From Fodinibius sp034521915 (GTDB taxonomy: Bacteria > Bacteroidota > Rhodothermia > Balneolales > Balneolaceae): DNA of 64,000 nt. The DNA lies in assembly GCF_034521915.1 (NCBI RefSeq), contig NZ_JAXHLU010000013.1:138153-202152 (forward strand), in the 5' to 3' direction. The notes below the pieces were generated by a model, which was not told the origin of the DNA, did not search any database, and was given only the letters and a program-made list of their open reading frames with translations. Shown piece by piece: positions 57,232-63,913 of this stretch (within the stretch, counting starts at the first letter, position 1; each line of letters opens with the position of its first letter). A program made the translations under genes and the position numbers.

Positions 57232-57531
57232 ATGCGGGTGATCGCTAAACGGACGTTGCGGGCATTCTGGTCAATTCCCGGGCATGAAGATGCCAAAGAG
57301 CCACTCGAGGCCTGGCACAGGGAGGCGTTACAGGCGGATTGGTCGGATCCCCATGCGGTCAAGGCGCAGTTCCGCTCTGCCAGCATCCTGAAAGGCAACC
57401 GTGTTGTGTTCAATATAGCGGGCAACAAATACCGTTTGGTGGTCAAGATTAACTATCCGTACCGTGTCGTGTATGTGCGTTTTATTGGCACACACGCCGA
57501 GTACGATGCGATCGACGTGGAGGCGGTGTGA
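57232..57531 (+). CDS. higB: HigB-type mRNA interferase toxin
   Basis: 99 aa. MRVIAKRTLRAFWSIPGHED, then VKAQFRSASILKGNRVVFNI, AGNKYRLVVKINYPYRVVYV and RFIGTHAEYDAIDVEAV. This is close to the Escherichia coli-type HigB RelE-fold toxin that cleaves mRNA on the ribosome. Intact. Its stop overlaps the higA start by one base. Confidence 0.93.
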   Translation: MRVIAKRTLRAFWSIPGHEDAKEPLEAWHREALQADWSDPHAVKAQFRSASILKGNRVVFNIAGNKYRLVVKINYPYRVVYVRFIGTHAEYDAIDVEAV

Positions 57532-57911
57532 TGGATATCAGGCCCATTAAAAGCGAAGTTGATTATGATGCTGCACTGGCGCGTATCGACATGCTCATGG
57601 ATGCGGAGATGGATACCCCGGAAGGCGATGAACTGGACGTGCTCGTTACGCTTGTGGAGGCCTACGAGGCCAAGCATCACACTATCGAGTCCCCTGATCC
57701 AGTTGAAGCGATAAAGTTCCGCATGGAGCAAGCCGGTCTCGATAGAAAGGCGTTGGAACCCTACATTGGCCCCAGTGGCCGCGTTTCCGAGGTATTGAAC
57801 CACAAGCGTCCTCTTACGCTCGGAATGATCCGCAAGCTCTGGAAGGAGTTGAATATCCCCTTGGAAAGTCTTGTCGGTCCAGACAACTCAAACCCTCGTC
57901 CACGTGCATGA
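57531..57911 (+). CDS. higA: HigA antitoxin (XRE family)
   Basis: 126 aa. MDIRPIKSEVDYDAALARID, then VTLVEAYEAKHHTIESPDPV, EAIKFRMEQAGLDRKALEPY and a helix-turn-helix IGPSGRVSEVLNHKRPLTLG. Typical HigA of the higBA order (toxin first). Intact; expected to repress the operon at the upstream palindrome. Confidence 0.92.
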   Translation: MDIRPIKSEVDYDAALARIDMLMDAEMDTPEGDELDVLVTLVEAYEAKHHTIESPDPVEAIKFRMEQAGLDRKALEPYIGPSGRVSEVLNHKRPLTLGMIRKLWKELNIPLESLVGPDNSNPRPRA

Positions 57912-57917
57912 GTAACG

Positions 57918-58050
57918 TACTGGCCGATGTGACGGTCATTGGTAATTCGTGATTGGTCGTTCGGTATCGGGGCGTCGGAAACGGAGGCCAGCCCTCTGGC
58001 CGATGGGGGGTGACCGAAGCCCCAATCGGCGAGATGGTTCACCTCTTACG
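57918..58050. repeat. Composite repeat, copy 9
   Basis: GACGGTCATTGGTAATTCG, TGATTGGTCGTTCGG, GAGGCCAGCCCTCTGGCCG, then the inverse arm AATCGGCGAGATGGTTCACC. Confidence 0.82.
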
Positions 58051-58184
58051 GTAAGAACCTGTGTTAACCTGAATGCTCGGTTCTCGTGGCATTGAAATCT
58101 GGGCTGATGTCCACCGCGATGGGTTTTGATTCGAATAGGTGAATCGTTTACACGCTGCTGATTGCATTAAGCGGAGATCGAAAT

Positions 58185-58436
58185 ATGACTACGACAGAGC
58201 GCCTACAGGTCGATCCCAAGGTCATGTCAGGAAAGCCGGTAATTCGAGGAACGCGCATTACCGTCGAGCTGATATTGCGAAAGCTGGCTGATGGCGCCAC
58301 AGAAGTCGAGCTTCTTGATGCTTATCCCGCACTTGGGTTCGAAGACATCAGGGCAGCCATTGAGTATGCTGCGGATACACTCGCGCATGAGGAAACCATT
58401 ATTTTGGAACCGACTAACAAGGTTGCCGAAGGGTAG
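58185..58436 (+). CDS. DUF433-family antitoxin
   Basis: 83 aa: MTTTERLQVDPKVMSGKPVI, then RGTRITVELILRKLADGATE and VELLDAYPALGFEDIRAAIE. Matches the DUF433 winged-helix family that pairs with DUF5615. Intact, unlike the degenerate copy at 51,550. The toxin starts 4 bp after its stop. Confidence 0.9.
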   Translation: MTTTERLQVDPKVMSGKPVIRGTRITVELILRKLADGATEVELLDAYPALGFEDIRAAIEYAADTLAHEETIILEPTNKVAEG

Positions 58437-58439
58437 TCG

Positions 58440-58792
58440 GTGGAGTTTCTGGCGGATGAGAGCTGCGATTTCGCGGTCGTCCGGGCGCTGCGGGAAGCGG
58501 GCTATGACGTCGAGGCAGTCAGGGATGTGCTTCCAGGGGCTTCGGACCAAGCTGTAATGGCCCGCGCCGGTCAGGAGCGCGAGTGTTGCTCACGGAAGAT
58601 AAAGACTTCGGTCAACTCGTTTTCTCAGAAGCCGCCGGCTCGCCCGGTGTGATTTTTATTCGATTTCCCGGAAACGCTCGCATGGAGATGGCAACAACGG
58701 TGGTAAAATTCGTCGAGGACAATCCGGACAAGATCGCTGACCGTTTTGTTGTCGTTCAACCGGGCCGTATTCGCGTCTCACGCCGCTTATGA
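58440..58792 (+). CDS. DUF5615 PIN-like toxin, frameshifted
   Basis: GTG start. MEFLADESCDFAVVRALREA, then GYDVEAVRDVLPGASDQAV; a shift near 58,575; then VLLTEDKDFGQLVFSEAAGS, GVIFIRFPGNARMEMATTVV and FVVVQPGRIRVSRRL. The DES and DKDFG motifs give the metal site of Mut7-C-like nucleases. One indel. Confidence 0.82.
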
Positions 58793-58807
58793 AAATAGGC
58801 CATGAGC

Positions 58808-58990
58808 GTCGTCAGACTTTCGGCGGTGGTTGGTTATTTGTAAGTGGTCGTTCGGGCTTAGAGCCAACCATCTACGTAGGAGGCCAGCCCCCTGGCCGAT
58901 CAGCCGGTGATTGGTGATTGGTAATTCGTGATTGGTGGGTCGGAATGGGTGCTATCGCCCCCGTAGGAGGCCAGCGCTCTGGCCGATGGG
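58808..58990. repeat. Composite repeat, copy 10 (clearest example)
   Basis: Two REP arms in direct orientation, GTAGGAGGCCAGCCCCCTGG at 58,876 and GTAGGAGGCCAGCGCTCTGG at 58,965, flank GTGATTGGTGATTGGTAATT, CGTGATTGGTGGGTCGG and AATGGGTGCTATCGCCCC. Confidence 0.85.
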
Positions 58991-59195
58991 CCGCCGGCGC
59001 GCGGCCTTGCGCACGGATCGGTATGTGTGCAGGGTCGATACCTCCCGGATCCGACGTGTGAGTTGATGCCAAGCGGCCCGTCCCGCGAAATCGAATCGAG
59101 CTCCACGCCGGCAGGCCGGGTGTCGGAAACCGGCGTGCAGTTGACCTCCTCGGCGCGCCGCAACTCGCCCGGCTCGCACACTCAATGGCTTTACA

Positions 59196-59308
59196 AATCT
59201 CTGTTCTGGCTGTGCCTGACGGTTCTCCTGGTTGTCTCCCTGATACCGGACATATCTTTCAACCAGGAATTTACCCCACTCGGCATCCGCAAGGACTACG
59301 CCCTGTAG
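59196..59308 (+). repeat. Partial duplicate of the VanZ-like gene start
   Basis: About 105 bp nearly identical to 56,703-56,815 (encoding LFWLCLTVLLVVSLIPDISF and QEFTPLGIRKDYAL), direct orientation, then the homology stops and a stop codon follows. Confidence 0.85.
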
Positions 59309-59651
59309 AGCGTCAATCAGGGTGAGAAGTCAGCGACAATCAGGCCAAGCATGGCGTTTCCTTTGAGACGGCACGGCTGGTATTCAGTGACCCGAGGCAC
59401 CTGTCTCTTCAAGATCGACATGAGGATGGCGAAGAGCGCTGGCAGACGCTTGTAGCCCATACGTATCGTGAGGAAGACTCCGGGCGGGAGGTCAGCCCTC
59501 TGGCCGATTCATCCGGTGTTCGATGTTCTTTCGGTGTTAGTTCTGCGGGGGAGGTCGGTGAGCTCGCGTGTAACCCCGTTGGCGTAGGGTTCCGCGCCGA
59601 CCGGACTGTGATACTATAGTCTGCCATCATATTAGCGGCAATTTTGACAGC
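59309..59651. other. Non-coding stretch with one REP arm
   Basis: About 340 bp. A REP arm (GGAGGTCAGCCCTCTGGCCG, 59,489-59,510) and, just before the next TA locus, the imperfect palindrome GACTGTGATACTATAGTC (59,602-59,619) are visible. No supported gene. Confidence 0.5.
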
Positions 59652-59933
59652 ATGAAAACCATCAGTATCCGCGGTCTCGATGAGGAAACCGCTGCAAAAT
59701 TGAAGGACGAAGCCAAAAGGAAGAACCTGAGTGTCAATGCCCTGGTTTTAGACCTGGTTCGCCGTGGAATTGGTCTGAAACCGGCGTCGGAGCGCCGCCG
59801 CGTGTATCACGACCTCGATCATCTGGCCGGTTCCTGGTCGCAGGAAGAAGCCGCGCAGTTTCTGGAATCGATCCAATGTTTCGAGGAGGTAGACAAGGAG
59901 CTGTGGCGTGAAACGGATACTTCTCGATACTAA
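59652..59933 (+). CDS. Ribbon-helix-helix antitoxin (FitA/VapB-like)
   Basis: 93 aa. MKTISIRGLDEETAAKLKDE and AKRKNLSVNALVLDLVRRGI form the ribbon-helix-helix. The C-terminal part (LDHLAGSWSQEEAAQFLESI) contacts the toxin, as in FitAB/VapBC pairs. Overlaps the toxin gene by 26 bp. Confidence 0.88.
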   Translation: MKTISIRGLDEETAAKLKDEAKRKNLSVNALVLDLVRRGIGLKPASERRRVYHDLDHLAGSWSQEEAAQFLESIQCFEEVDKELWRETDTSRY

Positions 59934-60318
59934 CGCGTATACGGCTTTCAAAACCGGCACGCCCGACGCGGTCCAGGTGTTTCGTATCGCGGAGACGATT
60001 GGTTTCAGCACCATCGTTCTGGGCGAGCTGTTAAGTGGTTTCGCGGCGGGTGGGCGCGCCGCCGAGAACCGGCGTGAGCTTACCGAGCTGCTCGATTCGC
60101 CCCGGGTATCGATCTTCACGGCGGACGAAACGACGGCTGAGTACTACGCACACACGTACCTTCATCTACGTCGCAAAGGCGCCCCGATACCCACCAATGA
60201 CCTATGGATCGCCGCAACGGCTCTTCAGCATGGTCTGGCTGTGTTCACTTATGACAAACACTTCCTCGAGGTCGATGGACTACTTGTCGGCAGTCGACCG
60301 GAAGATTTTATGCCGTGA
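59908..60318 (+). CDS. vapC: VapC PIN-domain toxin
   Basis: 136 aa. MKRILLDTNAYTAFKTGTPD, TIVLGELLSGF, PIPTNDLWIAATALQHGLAV and FTYDKHFLEVDGL carry the four acidic residues of the PIN site. Frame intact. Predicted tRNA or rRNA cleavage. Ends 13 bp before the next repeat region. Confidence 0.92.
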   Translation: MKRILLDTNAYTAFKTGTPDAVQVFRIAETIGFSTIVLGELLSGFAAGGRAAENRRELTELLDSPRVSIFTADETTAEYYAHTYLHLRRKGAPIPTNDLWIAATALQHGLAVFTYDKHFLEVDGLLVGSRPEDFMP

Positions 60319-60330
60319 AACAAGGGACGT

Positions 60331-60494
60331 TGATCGAAGCCGTGGTCGGCGAGAGGGCTCGTCTCCTGCCGAGGCGTGATTCGTGATTCGTGATTCGGGG
60401 TTCGGGGTTCGGGTTCGGAGGAGGCCAGCCCTCTGGCCGATTTTCTTCAATCGAAACCCCATCGGCGAGAGGGCTCGCCTCTTACGCGCATGGT
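60331..60494. repeat. Composite repeat, copy 11
   Basis: GGTCGGCGAGAGGGCTCGTC, GTGATTCGTGATTCGTGATT, GGGGTTCGGGGTTCGGG, then GGAGGCCAGCCCTCTGGCCG and the inverse arm ATCGGCGAGAGGGCTCGCC. Both BIME-like and heptamer parts present. Confidence 0.85.
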
Positions 60495-60572
60495 TCGGGA
60501 CACCGGCGCCGTAGATAGCCCGCTGGCCGGTGGGCTGCCGGCACGCGGCCTTGTGCGCGGATCTGGGGAGGG

Positions 60573-60616
60573 TTGACAGCGTTTTCCCGGTTAATTAGTG
60601 TGTAATCAATTACACA
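60573..60616 (+). promoter_or_regulatory. Promoter and operator of a VapBC pair
   Basis: TTGACA, 17 bp, TAGTGT; the perfect inverted repeat TGTGTAATCAATTACACA (60,599-60,616) overlaps the -10 box, ideal for repression by the antitoxin. Confidence 0.75.
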
Positions 60617-60631
60617 TACTGAGGGAACGCC

Positions 60632-60868
60632 ATGGCGCACCGCGTGAATGTCATGATCGATGACGAAATATGGAAAGAGTTCCAGAAAGTGCCCTCGGGC
60701 GAACGTAGCCGGGTTGTAAACCGAGCCATTGCCGATTGGATAAAGAACCGCCGCCGTCGCAGCGCGGCGCGCAGTATGGATGCCCTGCGTGCCGCCATGC
60801 CGGCTGTGTCTTCATCGGAGATCGTGACATGGCTGCGGGAGGACAGAGAGCGGGACGATGGACTGTGA
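60632..60868 (+). CDS. Ribbon-helix-helix antitoxin (VapB-like)
   Basis: 78 aa from ATG 60,632, with GAGGGA 6 bp upstream. MAHRVNVMIDDEIWKEFQKV and PSGERSRVVNRAIADWIKNR form the DNA-binding fold. The stop overlaps the toxin GTG. Likely represses its promoter at the palindrome. Confidence 0.87.
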   Translation: MAHRVNVMIDDEIWKEFQKVPSGERSRVVNRAIADWIKNRRRRSAARSMDALRAAMPAVSSSEIVTWLREDRERDDGL

Positions 60869-61287
60869 GCTTGGTCATTCCCGATGCCTCTGTCATTCTG
60901 AAGTGGGTGCTGCCTGATACGAGTGGCGAGGCGGATCAGGAGGCCGCACTGCGGCTGCGCGACGCAGCGGTCGCCGGGACTGTCGAGCTCGTCGTTCCCG
61001 CGCTATGGCGCTACGAGGTGGGCAACACGCTCGCGCGCCGCTTCCCCGAACAGGCTCTGGAGATAATGCAGCTACTGGACAACTTTGGTCTCGGCAAGGG
61101 CATGGAAAACGACGACTGGCTGACCACTGCCATAAGATTGACGCGCGACTATACTGTCACCTTTTATGACGCTTCTTACCACGCTTTGGCACTGGCGCAC
61201 CAAGGTACCTTCGTTACGGCTGACCGCCGTTACTTGAACAGGGCCGGAAAAGCTGGCTGCGTCGTGCTACTGGCGCAATGGGCATGA
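60865..61287 (+). CDS. vapC: VapC PIN-domain toxin
   Basis: 140 aa from GTG 60,865 (translated MSLVIPDASVILKWVLPDTS); the longer frame upstream lies within the antitoxin gene. ALWRYEVGNTLARRFPEQAL, VTFYDASYHALALAHQGTFV and TADRRYLNRAGKAGCVVLLA carry the PIN acidic residues. Intact. Confidence 0.9.
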   Translation: MSLVIPDASVILKWVLPDTSGEADQEAALRLRDAAVAGTVELVVPALWRYEVGNTLARRFPEQALEIMQLLDNFGLGKGMENDDWLTTAIRLTRDYTVTFYDASYHALALAHQGTFVTADRRYLNRAGKAGCVVLLAQWA

Positions 61288-61400
61288 GATTCGGGGTTCT
61301 GGGTCGGCCGTCCGTGGGAGGCCAGCCGGTGTGACGGTGATTGGTAATTCGTAATTGGTGTATCGGAATGGGTGCCATCCCCTCCGTAGGAGACCTGACC
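61288..61400. repeat. Composite repeat, copy 12
   Basis: GGGAGGCCAGCCGGTGTGAC, GGTGATTGGTAATTCGTAAT, GGAATGGGTGCCATCCCC and GTAGGAGACCTGACCCC. Confidence 0.75.
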
Positions 61401-61489
61401 CCTTCCTTCTGGTCATGAATAGACAATATTGAATACACACCGCTGGACCATTCTTTGTATGGGACTAACAAAGGACTGATGACTACATC

Positions 61490-61846
61490 ATGTTCGAGTT
61501 GTATGTCGAAAAGAACGTCGACGGCTATATGGCACTGGATGATAATGAACAGGACGAGTACCGGAGGCGATATCCGGAGGAGGTCGAGATGGTGAGCACG
61601 TTTGCGGAGCGATTCAAGGAACAGGGTTTGCAGCAAGGTTTGCAAGAAGGGATGCAACAAGGCCTGGACCAGGGGAAGCAGCAGGGCGAGGCTGCAGTGC
61701 TGTTGCGCCTGTTGGAGCGGAAGTTCGGTGCCGCGGCACTGGCGCCTCACCGGGCGCGGGTGGAGCGGGCCGACGCGGACACGCTGCTGGTTTGGTCGGA
61801 GCGTATTCTGACTGCCTCGAGCATCGAGGAGGTGTTGGGGGAGTGA
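61490..61846 (+). CDS. C-terminal part of an Rpn/DUF4351-like protein with Gln-rich helix
   Basis: 118 aa. After a short acidic start (DGYMALDDNEQDEYRRRYPE) comes a helical repeat with GLQQGLQEGMQQGLDQGKQQ, then GEAAVLLRLLERKFG and LVWSERILTASSIEEVL. The last part is the DUF4351-type tail found after Rpn-family nucleases; the PD-(D/E)XK nuclease domain is absent, so this is a remnant or a stand-alone tail. Function unknown. Confidence 0.6.
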   Translation: MFELYVEKNVDGYMALDDNEQDEYRRRYPEEVEMVSTFAERFKEQGLQQGLQEGMQQGLDQGKQQGEAAVLLRLLERKFGAAALAPHRARVERADADTLLVWSERILTASSIEEVLGE

Positions 61847-61854
61847 CGGGGCTT

Positions 61855-62012
61855 TCGGCGGTGATTGGTGTCAACAGCGGTCACTGGTGATTTGTAATTG
61901 GTGATTGGCGGGTTGGAAGTCGTGTCATCGGGAAGGTAGGAGGCCAGCCCCTTGGCCGATTTTCGGTTGACCGAGGCCGTAATCGGCGAGCGGGCTCGCC
62001 TCCTACCGGCTG
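61855..62012. repeat. Composite repeat, copy 13 (with complete REP pair)
   Basis: GCGGTGATTGGTGTCAACAG, GTAATTGGTGATTGGCGGG, GTAGGAGGCCAGCCCCTTGG, then the inverse arm AATCGGCGAGCGGGCTCGCC and CTCCTAC. Confidence 0.85.
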
Positions 62013-62027
62013 GTACAATACATGTCA

Positions 62028-62479
62028 TGATGAGCGAATCTGTGGAAACGACCCGAACCGTGGCGTTTCGCTTGGAGAATGATCGCGAGCGATTGACAGA
62101 AGTCGCGGGCCTGTACGGTCTGCGGTTAGTTGTGCTCTATGGTTCATACGCAAGGGGTGCTGCCGGGGGAGGCAGTGACCTCGATATCGCTGTGCTCGGC
62201 TGTCCGGCTGGCGCTTACCTCGATTGCTATCAGAGCTTAAGTCATTCTTTTCCGGGTCACACGCTGGATCTGGTACGACTGGAATCGGCTGATGCCTTGT
62301 TTCGTTATGAGATCATGCGAGACGCCGTACTGTTGTATGGCGATCCGGATTTGTTCTGCGAGTATCGGGCGTTCGCTTATCGCGACTTCGTGGATTCAGC
62401 CGACCTGCTGGCGTTGGAGGAAACATTGTCCCAAAAGAAGCTGGAACAGATAAAGGAGCAGCTCTATGGTCCGTCGTGA
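62028..62479 (+). CDS. mntA: MntA-type nucleotidyltransferase antitoxin
   Basis: 150 aa. LRLVVLYGSYARGAAGGGSD with LDIAV is the minimal nucleotidyltransferase motif (GSYARG, then SDLD). In MntA/HepT pairs this enzyme adds AMP residues to the HepT toxin and silences it. The next gene is HepT-like and overlaps by 14 bp, which supports the pairing. Intact. Confidence 0.88.
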
Positions 62480-62912
62480 GCTTCTCGGACGCAAGCTTCG
62501 ACTGATTATTGACGACCTCCAGCTCCTCGTTCAATTCAAGGATGAATCACTCGCGTCATTGAAGCGTGACGAGATCAAATTGGCCGCCGTGGAGCGGATG
62601 CTCGAGCGGATCGTGATGCGTGCGATTGACGTCAATGAGCATTTGCTCAGCGAACTGTGGGCGGGGGACAAGAGGAGCACGCGCCTCACCTACCGGGACA
62701 CGTTCCTCATGCTCGCCGATCTCGGCGTGTATTCGGAGGATTTCGCGAAGAAAATCGCGGACAGCGCGGGTCTACGGAACATTTTAGTGCATGACTACAA
62801 TGACGCTGACCGGGAAATAGTCCATAAATCGATCAAGTCGTGCTTGCAGGATTATCACCTATATACCGAGCACGTGAAAACGTATTTGGACAAGCTATCC
62901 GAAGACGAGTAG
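62466..62912 (+). CDS. hepT: HepT-like RNase toxin (DUF86)
   Basis: 148 aa all-helical HEPN protein. The catalytic motif R-x4-6-H is visible as RNILVHDY near residue 115, with the Tyr that is AMPylated in known pairs. MVRRELLGRKLRLIIDDLQL starts the fold. Partner of the MntA-like gene upstream. Intact. Confidence 0.9.
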   Translation: MVRRELLGRKLRLIIDDLQLLVQFKDESLASLKRDEIKLAAVERMLERIVMRAIDVNEHLLSELWAGDKRSTRLTYRDTFLMLADLGVYSEDFAKKIADSAGLRNILVHDYNDADREIVHKSIKSCLQDYHLYTEHVKTYLDKLSEDE

Positions 62913-62938
62913 CCGAATCGAACATACGAGGCCGCACC

Positions 62939-63505
62939 ATGAGCATAGCCGACCAGCAACGGCCAGCCCAGACCGGGGTGGACGAGTACCTGGAAGGGGA
63001 GCCGGCCACCGAGGTCAAGCACGAATACGTGGCCGGCACCGTCTACGCCATGGGCGGGGCGAGCCGGGAGCACAACCTCATCGCCGGTAACCTTTTTGCC
63101 GCCCTGCACGGCCACCTGCGCGGCGGCCCCTGCCAGACCTTCATGGCCGACATGAAGGTCCACCTGCGGCTGGGCGACGACGAGATCTTCTACTATCCGG
63201 ATGTGGTGGTCGGCTGCGACCCGGACGATCGCGCCCGCTACTACCTGGAGCGGCCCCGGTTCATCGCGGAGGTGGCTTCCCCGGCGACCGAACGGGTGGA
63301 CCGGCGGGAGAAGCTGCTTGCCTACACCCGCCTGGAGAGCCTGGCCACCTACCTGATCCTGGAACAGGACCGCCCCGCCGGCCTGCTCTACCGGCGCAGC
63401 GCCGACTGGGCCGCCGAGCCGCTGAGTGGCGACGACCACTTCGAGCTGCCCGAATTGGAGATCACCCTTTCCGTCGAACAGCTTTACACCGGCGCCCTGG
63501 AGTAA
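62939..63505 (+). CDS. Uma2-family (DUF820) endonuclease
   Basis: 188 aa from ATG 62,939 (MSIADQQRPAQTGVDEYLEG). EVKHEYVAGTVYAMGGASRE, HNLIAGNLFAALHGHL, YYPDVVVGCDPDDRARYYLE and RFIAEVASPATERVDRREKL give the restriction-endonuclease-like core (PDVVV, EVASP). Complete relative of the broken copy at 51,262. Widespread family of unclear role. Confidence 0.9.
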   Translation: MSIADQQRPAQTGVDEYLEGEPATEVKHEYVAGTVYAMGGASREHNLIAGNLFAALHGHLRGGPCQTFMADMKVHLRLGDDEIFYYPDVVVGCDPDDRARYYLERPRFIAEVASPATERVDRREKLLAYTRLESLATYLILEQDRPAGLLYRRSADWAAEPLSGDDHFELPELEITLSVEQLYTGALE

Positions 63506-63913
63506 CAACAGACGCATTGCCTTGCTGGGCGCCAGGCTGGAAGGCTAGCCCCGTGCCCCCGCCGATCGCTTAATAGTCGCCACCGCAATCCACCGCCCTG
63601 GACTCGGCCACCGCCGGCCGCCTGGTACCGGCGGCCGAGGTCGAGGCAAAGTTCGCAGCCCGTCGAGCTGTCACGCGCCGTGGGCTTAAGGACGACGTGG
63701 ACCGCCTGGAGATCGCCATTGCTGCCGAGCCGCGCTTCGACGAAAGGGCGCGCGTCGGCTACGCCCAGTGAGACCGGATCCGCCAATCTCACTCCCGCCG
63801 AAGTCCGTGACCTGTTCCACCCCAACGAAACCCTGCTGGTGGACATCACCATTTTCTTGAACCGCCGGCGGCGTGAGATCCAAAACCGTCGCGATGCGGT
63901 GGTTATCGCCGGG
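63506..63913 (+). other. Degenerate stretch with two short open segments
   Basis: About 400 bp after Uma2. One segment (63,615-63,770) reads LVPAAEVEAKFAARRAVTRR and then LEIAIAAEPRFDERARVGYA; another (63,780-63,917) reads NLTPAEVRDLFHPNETLLVD and ITIFLNRRRREIQNR. Both look like tails of real proteins without starts. I cannot name the families. Possibly another broken TA-type pair. Confidence 0.35.
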
